Part shown: positions 1 through 8,314 of the stretch, piece after piece
Position numbering within the stretch: the stretch's first letter is position 1
How the letters are laid out: the number at the start of each line of letters is the position of its first letter
Assembly (NCBI GenBank): GCA_964622545.1
Contig: CAZUQM010000006.1
Location: forward strand, 124,001 to 188,000
Source: JAFGLZ01 sp964622545
GTDB taxonomy: Bacteria > Planctomycetota > Phycisphaerae > UBA1845 > JAFGLZ01
DNA: 64,000 nt
Direction: 5' to 3'
Position numbers and translations under genes: made by a program
The notes under the pieces: model-generated
Seen by the model: only the letters and a program-made list of their open reading frames with translations
The model's database searches: none
What the model was told of the DNA's origin: nothing

Positions 1-57
1 GAGGCCATCCGGCGCATCCACCGGGACGAATCGGTCAGCAGTCTGTTCCTGAAATAG
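1..57 (+). CDS. prs: Ribose-phosphate pyrophosphokinase, C-terminal end (partial)
   Basis: Only the last 18 codons and the TAG stop are in the window. The tail reads AIRRIHRDESVSSLF, which is the characteristic C-terminus of bacterial PRPP synthetases. The enzyme makes phosphoribosyl pyrophosphate from ribose 5-phosphate and ATP for nucleotide, His and Trp synthesis. Its position just before rplY and pth matches the common bacterial order prs-rplY-pth. A second, more divergent PRPP-synthetase-like gene lies at 46015-46971. Confidence 0.85.
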   Translation, partial: EAIRRIHRDESVSSLFLK

Positions 58-116
58 GTCTTTCGCGGGGCAGCCCCGAGGCGGCGCCCCCGCAGACTCG
101 AAGGAGACGAACCACG

Positions 117-764
117 ATGGACTACGAAACGATCACGGCATCGCGGCGAGCCAAGACCGGCACGAAGGTGGCCCGCCGGCTGCGGGAGGAAGGGCAGGTG
201 CCGGCCATCGTGCATCCGCGCAAGGGCGACCCGATGCCGATCGCCTTGCCGGCCCAGGAGATAGAGACGGCCTTGCACCACGGCAACCTGGTGCTTCAAC
301 TCGCCTTGGACGGCAAAGAGGGGCAGTACCTCATCAAGGACGTCCAGTACGACTACCTCGGGGTGAGCCCCATTCACTTGGATCTGGACGAGGTCGACGT
401 GCATGAGGTCGTCGAGGTCGAGGTCTCCATCGAGCTCCGCGGCACGCCGGAGGGCATCAGCGAGGGCGGGATGCTCGACCAACTCCTGACACAGATGACG
501 GTCCGATGTAAGGTGAACCAGATCCCGGAATTGCTCAGGCCGAGTGTGACCTCGTTGAAGCTGAACGAGTCTCTCAGCGCCGGTGAGATCGAGATGCCCG
601 AGGGCGTCGAGCGGGTCACCGAAGAGAGCGAGATCGTGGCCATGGTTCGGCCGCTGGCGCCCGAGGAAGAGGAAGAGGAAGCCGAGGCCGCCGAAGACGA
701 GGAAGGCGCGGCCGAGCCGGAGGTCATCGAACGCGGCAAGAGGGAAGAGGAGGAAGAGGGCTAG
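117..764 (+). CDS. rplY: 50S ribosomal protein L25/general stress protein Ctc
   Basis: A 215-residue protein of the long L25/TL5/Ctc type, which binds 5S rRNA in the large ribosomal subunit. The N-terminal L25 beta-barrel covers about residues 1-95 and the C-terminal TL5/Ctc domain about 100-182. The protein ends in a strongly acidic Glu/Ala tail from about residue 183. The ATG is chosen because AAGGAGA lies 11-17 bases upstream and the N-terminus matches the family. It follows prs by 59 bases and precedes pth, so the three are probably co-transcribed. The acidic tail is longer than in most homologues and resembles the acidic tail on L9 in the same cluster. Confidence 0.93.
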   Translation: MDYETITASRRAKTGTKVARRLREEGQVPAIVHPRKGDPMPIALPAQEIETALHHGNLVLQLALDGKEGQYLIKDVQYDYLGVSPIHLDLDEVDVHEVVEVEVSIELRGTPEGISEGGMLDQLLTQMTVRCKVNQIPELLRPSVTSLKLNESLSAGEIEMPEGVERVTEESEIVAMVRPLAPEEEEEEAEAAEDEEGAAEPEVIERGKREEEEEG

Positions 765-887
765 CTCACCGTTCCGGGCCGGTGGGCGGATCATGGTGGA
801 TGGACGATCCGCGGTGTGGCGTCGTCCACGCCGTGACGACGGCGACGTTGGAGCCCCGATGAGGACCGTTGAACGTGTCGGTGCCGC

Positions 888-1460
888 ATGAAGCTCGTGG
901 TCGGATTGGGCAATCCAGGTCGGCGCTACGCCAACACGCGCCACAACCTGGGCTATTGGGTGGTCGATGCCCTGGCCGAGCGCTGGGCTACGCAGGTCAG
1001 CCAGCAGAAATTCAACGGTCTGGTCGGGCGGGCCGGGCACAACGGGCAGGAGGTCCTGCTGCTCAAGCCGACGACGTTCATGAACCGCAGCGGCGAGGCG
1101 GTGCTGGCCGCCCAGCAGTTCTACAAGTTGCCGCTGGATGATCTGCTGGTGGTTCTGGACGACCTGGCTCTGCCGGTGGGTCGCTTGCGGATCCGAGCGA
1201 GCGGCTCGGACGGCGGGCACAAGGGGCTGGCCGACATCCTGCGGCGGCTCGGCAGCCACGAGGTCGCCCGGATGCGTATCGGTATCGGTCCGGCCCAGAC
1301 GGGTGAGACCGTCGGGTATGTGCTGGGCCGGGCACGACCCGAGGAAGAGAGCTTGCTGAAGCGAACGGTCGAGACCGCCGCGGAGGCGGTGATGTGTTGG
1401 ATCCGTGAGGGCGTGGACAACGCCATGAACAAGTACAACAGTTCGCCGAATCCGGCCTGA
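888..1460 (+). CDS. pth: Peptidyl-tRNA hydrolase
   Basis: A 190-residue Pth enzyme, which cleaves the ester bond of peptidyl-tRNAs released from stalled ribosomes in the cytoplasm. The start shows the signature VVGLGNPGRRYANTRHNLGY, with the catalytic His in TRHN. It also has KPTTFMNRSG, DDLALPVGRLR and GGHKGL, all diagnostic of the family, and the length is typical (about 185-195 residues). It sits between rplY and rpsF in the translation cluster. The region between rplY and pth (765-887) shows no convincing gene. Confidence 0.95.
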   Translation: MKLVVGLGNPGRRYANTRHNLGYWVVDALAERWATQVSQQKFNGLVGRAGHNGQEVLLLKPTTFMNRSGEAVLAAQQFYKLPLDDLLVVLDDLALPVGRLRIRASGSDGGHKGLADILRRLGSHEVARMRIGIGPAQTGETVGYVLGRARPEEESLLKRTVETAAEAVMCWIREGVDNAMNKYNSSPNPA

Positions 1461-1519
1461 ACGGCCCGACGCCCTTGCGGGCGAGGCGAGTGAGCGGAAT
1501 GACTCGAGGAGATGTCGCG

Positions 1520-2170
1520 TTGAAAACGAGAACCTACGAAGCGATGTTCCTGTTCGACTCGGCCGCGGCCAACCAGTGGGACGCCGTGGAGAAGGAAGTC
1601 GTGCGGCTGATGGGGCGTGCCGACGCCGACGTGGTCGGGATCAAGAAGTGGGACGAGCGTCGGCTGGCGTACGACATCGACCACCGCAAGCGGGGCTGCT
1701 ACGTGCTGACGCACTTCCGCGCCGAGGCGTCGAAGATCGCGCCGCTGGAGCGCGACGCCCGACTGTCGGAGATGATCCTGCGGTTGCTCGTGCTCCGATC
1801 GGAGCTCAGCGACGAACAATTGGAGGAGTTCCGGAAGGAGTCGGCCGAGCAGGCCGCCCTGCTGCGCGACGAGGCCAAGGCCCGGGCCGATGCCGAGAAG
1901 GCCGCCGAGGAGCAGAAGGCCGCGGAGGCCGACGCCAAGGCGAGCAAGACGCCCGCCGAAGAGCCCCAGGCCGAGTCGCAGGCCCCCAAGCCCGAGGCTC
2001 AGGCTGAGACCGCCGCTGCGGAACCGGCCGAGGCGGAGGCCAAGGCCGAGCCCGCTGCTGCGAAGCCGGCCGAGGCGGAGGCCTCGACCGACGCGGCCGC
2101 CGAACCCGCTGCGCCCAAGGCCGATGAGGCCGAATCGAAGCAGGACGGGGAAAGCAGCTCGGCAAGCTGA
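1520..2170 (+). CDS. rpsF: 30S ribosomal protein S6 with long C-terminal extension
   Basis: Small-subunit protein S6, partner of S18 (rpsR, three genes on). I choose the TTG at 1520, giving MKTRTYEAMFLFD, the standard S6 N-terminus. A good Shine-Dalgarno CGAGGAG ends 8 bases before it. In-frame ATG 1499 and GTG 1490 lie upstream of or across this site and are less likely. The S6 fold ends near residue 100. About 110 residues of Ala/Glu/Lys/Pro-rich low-complexity tail follow, roughly doubling the normal length. Such tails occur on S6 of several phyla and are presumably disordered. The order rpsF-ssb-rpsR-rplI-dnaB is the classic bacterial operon. Confidence 0.92.
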   Translation: MKTRTYEAMFLFDSAAANQWDAVEKEVVRLMGRADADVVGIKKWDERRLAYDIDHRKRGCYVLTHFRAEASKIAPLERDARLSEMILRLLVLRSELSDEQLEEFRKESAEQAALLRDEAKARADAEKAAEEQKAAEADAKASKTPAEEPQAESQAPKPEAQAETAAAEPAEAEAKAEPAAAKPAEAEASTDAAAEPAAPKADEAESKQDGESSSAS

Positions 2171-2332
2171 GCAGCCCGGTCGCCGTCAAGGCGGTCTGAT
2201 GGTCGCTTCAAGCCGCTCGACGCAGGCAGGTCACCGGGGGAAAGGCATCGGCTGCGGCTCGCTCGCCCGGTGTGAGCTACGGCGAGGGGCCCGGCCGCCG
2301 GACGAGAACGGCAAACAGAACGGGAGACGACG

Positions 2333-2824
2333 ATGGCCAACTTCAACCGTGTGTACTTGATGGGCAACCTGACGCGCGACCCGCAGTTGTCGTACACGCC
2401 GAACAACACGGCCGTGGTGGAGTTCGGCATTGCCGTGAATCGCAAGTGGCGTGGGCAGGATGGTCAGGATCGGGAAGAGACGACGTTCGTGGACTGCACC
2501 CTGTTCGGTCGCGGAGCGGAGGTCTTCAACCAATACATGAGCAAGGGTCGGCCGGTGTTCCTCGAGGGACGCCTGAAGCTGGATCGGTGGGAGACCCAGG
2601 ACGGTCAGAAGCGGAGCAAACACTCGGTCGTGGTCGAGAATTTCCAGTTTCTCGGCGGCGGCCAGGGCGGTGGTCAGGGCGGTGGTCAGGGCGGCGGAGC
2701 GCGTCGCAGCTACGGGGATCAAGGCGGGGGTCGTCAGCCTCAGCCGCAGCAGTCCGAGGAGCAACCGTCACCGAACTACGACGACGGACCTCCGCCCCCG
2801 TCGGACGATGACATCCCGTTCTAG
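2333..2824 (+). CDS. ssb: Single-stranded DNA-binding protein
   Basis: A 163-residue SSB. The OB-fold (about residues 1-108) starts NRVYLMGNLTRDPQLSYTPN and contains the KWRGQDGQDREETTFVDC strand typical of SSB. A Gly/Gln-rich flexible linker with tandem GGGQ units follows (about 109-150). The C-terminus is acidic and ends DDDIPF, the conserved tip that recruits repair and replication proteins. It lies between rpsF and rpsR, as in many bacteria, and a GGGAGA Shine-Dalgarno precedes the ATG. The protein coats single-stranded DNA during replication and repair. Confidence 0.95.
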   Translation: MANFNRVYLMGNLTRDPQLSYTPNNTAVVEFGIAVNRKWRGQDGQDREETTFVDCTLFGRGAEVFNQYMSKGRPVFLEGRLKLDRWETQDGQKRSKHSVVVENFQFLGGGQGGGQGGGQGGGARRSYGDQGGGRQPQPQQSEEQPSPNYDDGPPPPSDDDIPF

Positions 2825-2957
2825 GGCGCTCCGCGGCTCGGTCGCCGGCGCGCAAGACAAAGTGAGACGACGAGGTCTGTTGACGGCAGACTGTGAGTTT
2901 CGGCCCACCGCCGGTCTTAACCGGAAGCGTGGGCGAACCATGTGAGGAAGTGAAGTC

Positions 2958-3197
2958 ATGGCAGCACAACGAGCGAAAGGTGGCCGGCGGTGGCGGGATC
3001 AAGATAGCTGCCGCTTTTGCCGTGAGAAGACCAGGGAGATCGACTATAAAGACGTGCAGTCGCTCCAGAAACTGCTGAGCGGTCGCGGCAAGATCTTCTC
3101 GCGGAAGCGAAGCGGCAACTGCGCGTTCCATCAGCGGTCCGCCCAGCGGGCCATCAAGCGGGCCCGTTTCATCGGGCTGTTGCCGTTCCAGGGCTAG
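2958..3197 (+). CDS. rpsR: 30S ribosomal protein S18, zinc-ligand (C+) form
   Basis: A 79-residue S18. The S18 core IDYKDVQSLQKLLSGRGKI and AIKRARFIGLLPF are clear. The N-terminal half carries C18-x2-C21 and a second pair C55-x2-H58, a set that could bind zinc; this marks the C+ version rather than the Cys-free paralogue. An AGGAAG Shine-Dalgarno precedes the ATG. S18 pairs with S6 on the 30S platform, and the two genes flank ssb here. Confidence 0.93.
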   Translation: MAAQRAKGGRRWRDQDSCRFCREKTREIDYKDVQSLQKLLSGRGKIFSRKRSGNCAFHQRSAQRAIKRARFIGLLPFQG

Positions 3198-3343
3198 GAC
3201 GCGGAACGACCGATCCGCTCGGTCGCGCGAACCAATCTTGCCGCAGACCCGATCGCCGGCGCTGCGAGCCGCCCGGGCGATGAGACCCGCCCGGGGTTCG
3301 GAACGTCGTACCGATCGGCGCACAGGCTAGGGAGTGACGTTCG

Positions 3344-3907
3344 ATGAAGAAGCTACTGCTCCGTCGAGACGTGCCGAAGCTCGGACACGTGGGTGACGTG
3401 GTCGAGGTCAACGATGGGTACGCCAGGAACTACCTGCTGCCGCATCATCTGGCCATGGAGCCGACCCAGGCCAATCTCAAGGCCATCGAGGAAGAGAAAC
3501 AGAAGGCCGCCGCCATTCGTCTGGAGCGCCGCAAGGGCCTCGAGAAGCGCGCCGAGGCGCTGGAAGGCGTGGAGGTCACCATCGCGGCCGCGGCCAACGA
3601 GGAGGGACACCTGTACGGCTCGGTCGGGCCGAGGGAGATCTCCGCCGCCCTGCGCGAGGAGGGCTACGAGGTCGACACCGGGGAGATCCAACTGCACGAC
3701 CCGATCCGCCAGCTCGACTCGGTGATGGTGCCGGTCGTGCTCGCCGACGACCTTCGCGCCGAGGTCAAGGTGTGGGTGGTCCGCGAGAAGGCCGCCGGTG
3801 ATCTCGAGCCGGACGAGGCCGACGAGGACATGGACGAAGACGTCACGGACACGGAGGACGACGATGGCCGGGCCGAATCAGAGCAGGACGACGAGTCCGA
3901 ATCCTGA
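3344..3907 (+). CDS. rplI: 50S ribosomal protein L9 with acidic tail
   Basis: A 187-residue L9. The N-terminal domain has MKKLLLRRDVPKLGHVGDVVEVNDGYARNYLLP-type motifs, followed by a long connecting helix (residues about 45-75) and the C-terminal rRNA-binding domain to about residue 149. About 38 extra residues form an Asp/Glu-rich tail. The last 44 bases overlap the start of dnaB in another frame. That overlap supplies the dnaB ribosome-binding site and suggests translational coupling. Confidence 0.94.
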   Translation: MKKLLLRRDVPKLGHVGDVVEVNDGYARNYLLPHHLAMEPTQANLKAIEEEKQKAAAIRLERRKGLEKRAEALEGVEVTIAAAANEEGHLYGSVGPREISAALREEGYEVDTGEIQLHDPIRQLDSVMVPVVLADDLRAEVKVWVVREKAAGDLEPDEADEDMDEDVTDTEDDDGRAESEQDDESES

Positions 3908-5303
3908 TCGCCTCGAGCGGGTCCCACCGCAAGACCTCGAGGCCGAGAAGTCGCTGCTGGGATCGATCATCCTCGAACGCAACGTCATGCCCGACGTGCT
4001 GCAGGTGTTGGGCCCGTCCGGGAAAGAACGCTTCTACCGCAACGACCACCGTGCGCTGTACGACGTGCTCGTGACCATGTACGACACGAGCCAGCCCATC
4101 GACACGGTGACGCTCAAAGAGGAGCTGCAACGCCGGGGCCTGCTCGAGGAGACCGGCGGTGTGGATTACATCGTCGAGCTGGTCGAGTCGGTCCCCTCGG
4201 CGGCCAACGCCGAGCATTACGCACGCATCGTTCGCGACAAGGCCCTGCTGCGCGAGCTGATCCGCGCCGGCGGCGAGATGATGGAGCTGGCCTACGGGCA
4301 TGCCGAGCCGGCGCGAGACATTCTCGACGAGGCCGAGCGTCTGATCTTCGATGTGGCGGGCCAGCGGGTCAGCACCCGCGTCGACCAGCTCCGCGACCTG
4401 CTCAAGGAGGTCTACGAGTCGCTGAGCACGGGCGACGGGGACTACGTCAGCGGCCTGGCCACCGGGTTCTACCAACTCGACGAGCTGACCAGCGGGCTGC
4501 AAGACGGCGAGATGATCGTCCTGGCGGCCAGACCGTCCATGGGCAAGACGGCCCTGGGCCTGAACATCGCCGAGCACATCGCCGTGCAGGAGGGCAAGCC
4601 CGTCGCGTTCTTCTCGATGGAGCAGAGCGCGATGCAGGTGGCCCAACGCATCTTGTGCGGTCGGGCGGCGCTGGATTCCCAGCGGCTCCGCAAGCGACAG
4701 CTCACCGAGAACGACATCCACCACCTGGGCATGGTCTGTGAAGAGCTGCGAGACGCCCAACTGCTGATCGACGACACGGCCGGGATGACCCCGCTGGAGC
4801 TGCGGAGCAAGGTTCGGCGTCTCAACCATGAGCACGAACTCGGCGCGGTGTTCATCGACTACCTCCAGCTCATGTACCTGGGCAAACGCGCCGACAGCCG
4901 TCAGCAGGAGGTCTCGGAGATCAGCCGGGGCATCAAGGCCCTGGCCCGGGAGCTGAACATCCCGATCGTCGTGATCGCGCAGCTCAACCGCGCCGCCGAG
5001 GGTCGGACCGGGAACCGACCTCGGATGAGCGATCTCCGTGAGTCGGGAGCAATCGAGCAGGACGCGGACGTCATTTTGCTGTTGCACCGCGAGGACTACT
5101 ACAACCAGGACAAACCCGAGTACGAGCCGACGAATACGGCCGAGGTCATCATTGCCAAGCAGCGGAACGGTCCCACCGGTGTCGTGGAGCTGCACTGGGA
5201 CGGCCGGATGACGCGGTTCACGAACCATTCGGTCCGCCCGGAGCCGATGCCGACGGACGTGGTGGGCTACGCCGACGCCGGTCCCGACGCCGCACCGTTC
5301 TAG
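3864..5303 (+). CDS. dnaB: Replicative DNA helicase DnaB
   Basis: A 479-residue hexameric 5'-3' helicase that unwinds DNA at the replication fork. I choose ATG 3864, preceded by GGAGGA five bases upstream; the frame stays open further back but only as a shadow of rplI. The N-terminal domain (about 15-120) starts PQDLEAEKSLLGSIIL. The RecA-like domain has Walker A ARPSMGKTAL near residue 222, the Walker B region AVFIDYLQLM and the motif SDLRESGAIEQDADV. The length is normal and there is no intein. It overlaps rplI by 44 bases and ends the ribosomal/replication cluster. Confidence 0.96.
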   Translation: MAGPNQSRTTSPNPDRLERVPPQDLEAEKSLLGSIILERNVMPDVLQVLGPSGKERFYRNDHRALYDVLVTMYDTSQPIDTVTLKEELQRRGLLEETGGVDYIVELVESVPSAANAEHYARIVRDKALLRELIRAGGEMMELAYGHAEPARDILDEAERLIFDVAGQRVSTRVDQLRDLLKEVYESLSTGDGDYVSGLATGFYQLDELTSGLQDGEMIVLAARPSMGKTALGLNIAEHIAVQEGKPVAFFSMEQSAMQVAQRILCGRAALDSQRLRKRQLTENDIHHLGMVCEELRDAQLLIDDTAGMTPLELRSKVRRLNHEHELGAVFIDYLQLMYLGKRADSRQQEVSEISRGIKALARELNIPIVVIAQLNRAAEGRTGNRPRMSDLRESGAIEQDADVILLLHREDYYNQDKPEYEPTNTAEVIIAKQRNGPTGVVELHWDGRMTRFTNHSVRPEPMPTDVVGYADAGPDAAPF

Positions 5304-5378
5304 CCGCCGACCGTCAAGCGGCAGGGCCTTTCGGAAACGCGTGCCGCTAAAGTTGTTGTGAAAATTCCCTGGGGGGTC

Positions 5379-5406
5379 TCGACAAGCCTGTCGTATTGGG
5401 TATCAT
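5379..5406 (+). promoter_or_regulatory. Predicted sigma-70-type promoter for bamA
   Basis: TCGACA (5379-5384), 16-base spacer, TATCAT (5401-5406): five of six matches in each hexamer. It lies in the dnaB-bamA gap with a predicted start point near 5412. The -10 is preceded by GGG, as at several other predicted promoters in this window. Confidence 0.5.
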
Positions 5407-5466
5407 AGCCGGTCGCGACGCAGGCCACCGGCGCGGTAGGTCGGTCGCGAACTTGCTCAACCAACA

Positions 5467-7944
5467 TTGAGGCGAACACGGTTGTTCGATCGGTTTCCCA
5501 AGGCCCGAGGAGGCGGCCACCTCGTCGGGCCCATTGTGTTAGTAGTGGCCGTCAGCGTCCTGGGCGTTTCCCGGGCCCACCCGGAACCGGTCCGGACGCA
5601 GGCGACACCTGCACCGGTCGCCGCCGGCGGCGACCCGGCTGGTCAGGACCCCGTGGTGGCCGAGGCCCAGCCGAAAGATCCCGCCCGCACCAGCATCACG
5701 CCCGAGGAGGGGAGGCCGATCAAGGAGGTCCGCATTACGGGCAACCAGCTCGTGAGCGAGGAATCGATCCGGGTCATGCTGCGGACCAAGGTCGGGGAGC
5801 CCTTCAGCAACGCTCAGGTTCAGGGTGACGTGCGTGCCCTTCTGCAGACGGGCAAGTACGCCAACGTCTACGCGACCCGAGAGCTGGTCGACGACGGGGT
5901 CATCCTGACTTTCCACGTCACCGAGAAGCCCGAGGTCGAGAGCGTCGAGTTCATCGGCAACAAGAAGTTCAAGGACAAGGACCTCTATGAGGAGGTCGAC
6001 CTGGGTATCGGCTCGCCGTTGGATCGCTTCGCCGTAAGCCGGGGCCGTGAGAACATCATCGCCCGCTACAAGGAGGCCGGCTACTACTACGCGACGGTGG
6101 AGGTGGACAAGAAGGCGCTGCAGGAGGAGCGGCGGGTCGTCTACGAGATCGTCGAGGGTCCACGCGTTCGGGTTCGCAAGATCCGTTTCGAGGGCAACGC
6201 CAGCTTCTCGGATCGCGAGCTGAAACGGAAGATCAAGACGAAGACCTACATCTGGATTTTCCGCACGGGCGAGTTCGACGAGGAGCGCGCCCAGCGGGAC
6301 GTGGCCGATCTGCGGACGCACTACCGTAACGAGGGCTTCCTGGACGCGGAGGTCTCGTACCGGCTGGAGACCAGCGAGGACCGCCGGGATCTGGCGCTGG
6401 TGTTCGTCATCGACGAGGGCATCCGCTACTACGTCAACACGATCAAGGTCGAGGGCAACACGGTCTTCGACGACGACACGATCCTCGTGCCGTTGAGGCT
6501 GCAGCCGGGCGAGCCGTACGTCGATGAGTGGATCAAGTCGGACATCAAGTACATCGAGGGCGAGTACGGCCAGATCGGCTACATCAACGCGCGATGCCAG
6601 TTCGACTACGTCTTCTCGGATACGAAGAAGGACCACGTCGACGTCACCGTCAAAATCGACGAGGGCGGGCAGTACCGCATCGGGCGCATCGTCGTTCGCG
6701 GCAACGAGCGGACCAAGGACAAGGTCGTCCGGCGGGAGCTGCGGTTTTATCCCGAAGAGCTGTACAACACCAAGAAGACCAAGCGGGCCGAACAGCGTCT
6801 GCTGGAGACGCGCCTGTTCAGCGACGCCTCGATCACGCCCGTCGGCGAGGCCGAAGAGGTCCGCGACGTGCTGGTGCAGGTCACCGAGACCGAGACGACG
6901 AACTTCATGATCGGCGTGGGCGTCACGAGCAACAGCGGCGTGGTCGGCACGCTGACCATCGAGAACCGCAACTTCGACCTGTTCGACGTGCCGCGGTCGA
7001 CCACCGAGTTCTTCCGGGGCAAGGCGTTCAAGGGGGCGGGCCAGATCCTGCGGTTCCAGTTCGAGCCGGGCACCGAGCTGACCCGTGTGCGCCTGGATTT
7101 CCGCGAGCCCTACCTGATGGACCAGCCGATCAGCTTTGGTCAGGGGTTCTACCTGTTCACCCGCGGACGTGACGCTTACACCGAGCAGCGGATCGGCACG
7201 CAGACGAGCTTCGGTCATCGGTTCCAGAAGGGGCCGTTGCGAGGCTGGGCCGGCGAGGCCGCCTTTAGGATCGAAGGCGTCGAGATCGACCATGTCGACT
7301 TCGATGACGCCCGCGAGATCCGCGCGATGGACGGCGACCACTTCCTGACGAGCGTGAAGGGGACGCTGGTCCGCGACACCACCGACAGCCGGTTCATGCC
7401 GACCCAGGGGAGCCGGTTCAGCGTGTCGTACGAGCAGTTCGGCGCCCTCGGCGGCGACTACCATTTCGGCAAGCTGATCACCAAGCACGCCTGGCATCGG
7501 ACGCTTCGCACCGACGCGCTCGACCGCAAGTCGGTGTTGACCCTGCACGGGCGGATGGGACAGATCTTCGGCGACGCCCCCGTGTTCGAACGCTTCTTCG
7601 GTGGCGGCATCGGATCGGTCCGCGGCTTCGAGTACCGCGGCATCAGCCCGCGTGCGGGCATCCACGACGACCGGGTCGGCGGCGATTTCATGCTGGTGAC
7701 CGGGGCCGAGTACAACTTCCCACTCTACGGCGAGATCCTCCGCGGCGTGGTCTTCTCCGACATGGGCACCGTGGAGGAGGACTTCGGTATCACGGGCTGG
7801 CGGGTCTCGCTGGGCTTCGGGGCGCGGGTGGTCGTCAAGTGGTTCGGGCCCGTACCCATGGCCTTCGACTTCAGCATTCCCCTGGCCGAGGAGGACGAGG
7901 ACGACACCCAGATCTTCCAGTTCAGCTTCGGCACGACGTTCTAA
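5467..7944 (+). CDS. bamA: Outer membrane protein assembly factor BamA
   Basis: An 825-residue Omp85 protein that folds and inserts beta-barrel proteins into the outer membrane. The N-terminus has a hydrophobic export segment (about residues 22-38) ending in a plausible cleavage site. Five POTRA-type repeats run from about residue 84 to 475, recognisable by repeats such as IRFEGNASFSDRELK and IVVRGNERTKDKVVRRE. The barrel domain starts near residue 480. It has the conserved GSVRGFEYRG motif near residue 718 and ends in an aromatic residue, the usual barrel signal. The start is the TTG at 5467; a TTG at 5482 is also possible because no strong Shine-Dalgarno is seen. Its presence implies a Gram-negative envelope. 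Confidence 0.93.
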   Translation: MRRTRLFDRFPKARGGGHLVGPIVLVVAVSVLGVSRAHPEPVRTQATPAPVAAGGDPAGQDPVVAEAQPKDPARTSITPEEGRPIKEVRITGNQLVSEESIRVMLRTKVGEPFSNAQVQGDVRALLQTGKYANVYATRELVDDGVILTFHVTEKPEVESVEFIGNKKFKDKDLYEEVDLGIGSPLDRFAVSRGRENIIARYKEAGYYYATVEVDKKALQEERRVVYEIVEGPRVRVRKIRFEGNASFSDRELKRKIKTKTYIWIFRTGEFDEERAQRDVADLRTHYRNEGFLDAEVSYRLETSEDRRDLALVFVIDEGIRYYVNTIKVEGNTVFDDDTILVPLRLQPGEPYVDEWIKSDIKYIEGEYGQIGYINARCQFDYVFSDTKKDHVDVTVKIDEGGQYRIGRIVVRGNERTKDKVVRRELRFYPEELYNTKKTKRAEQRLLETRLFSDASITPVGEAEEVRDVLVQVTETETTNFMIGVGVTSNSGVVGTLTIENRNFDLFDVPRSTTEFFRGKAFKGAGQILRFQFEPGTELTRVRLDFREPYLMDQPISFGQGFYLFTRGRDAYTEQRIGTQTSFGHRFQKGPLRGWAGEAAFRIEGVEIDHVDFDDAREIRAMDGDHFLTSVKGTLVRDTTDSRFMPTQGSRFSVSYEQFGALGGDYHFGKLITKHAWHRTLRTDALDRKSVLTLHGRMGQIFGDAPVFERFFGGGIGSVRGFEYRGISPRAGIHDDRVGGDFMLVTGAEYNFPLYGEILRGVVFSDMGTVEEDFGITGWRVSLGFGARVVVKWFGPVPMAFDFSIPLAEEDEDDTQIFQFSFGTTF

Positions 7945-8314
7945 GCGAAGAAACCAGGAATCGGCAATCCGGAGCCGGACTCGCCGCTCCGGCCCGGCGG
8001 CGTGTGGGCCGTGACGCCCGACTCCGAAACGATTGCCTCCAGAGGGCGTATGCTCTCTACCACCCCCCCGCAGGCCAACTCGGCAAAATCGGGTGTCCGC
8101 TGTTGTCGTGGCGTGGGTCGGCCGATACAATCCTTAGAACCGTGGTGGCTTCCACCACGCGGACAACTACATAGCAGCGCGTAGGGCGGGACGTTCCGCG
8201 CTCGGTGACATACCGGCTCGGGGCGACCACCAGATGGTGTCCGCCCGGTCGTTTCGTAGGCGGCTGCGAAACGGCTGCATCCCCATGGGAACCCTATTGG
8301 AAAGGACAAAAACC
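7945..8314 (+). other. bamA-ilvB intergenic region with structured ilv leader
   Basis: This 370-base stretch holds no ordinary gene. Downstream of the predicted promoter four hairpins follow one another: 8141-8159 (8 bp, loop CTT), 8176-8202 (6 bp), 8221-8246 (5 bp plus inner 4-5 bp) and 8250-8273 (7 bp, 10-base loop). A GTG-started mini-ORF at 8142-8174 encodes ten residues, five of them Thr. No T-rich terminator is seen, so a classical attenuator is not demonstrated. Confidence 0.5.
8103..8131 (+). promoter_or_regulatory. Predicted promoter for ilvBN
   Basis: TTGTCG (8103-8108), 17-base spacer, TACAAT (8126-8131). The predicted start point is near 8138, giving a leader of about 177 bases before ilvB. 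Confidence 0.55.

Noticed and set aside
1461..1519. S6:S18-binding leader motif before rpsF
   Set aside because: A CGCCC/GGGCG hairpin is present, but I could not identify the bulged CCG arrangement needed for the motif.
5539..8130. Long minus-strand open frame (863 codons) across bamA
   Set aside because: It lies opposite a clear bamA, has repetitive Leu/Val/Asp/Arg composition typical of antisense frames in GC-rich DNA, and shows no family motifs.
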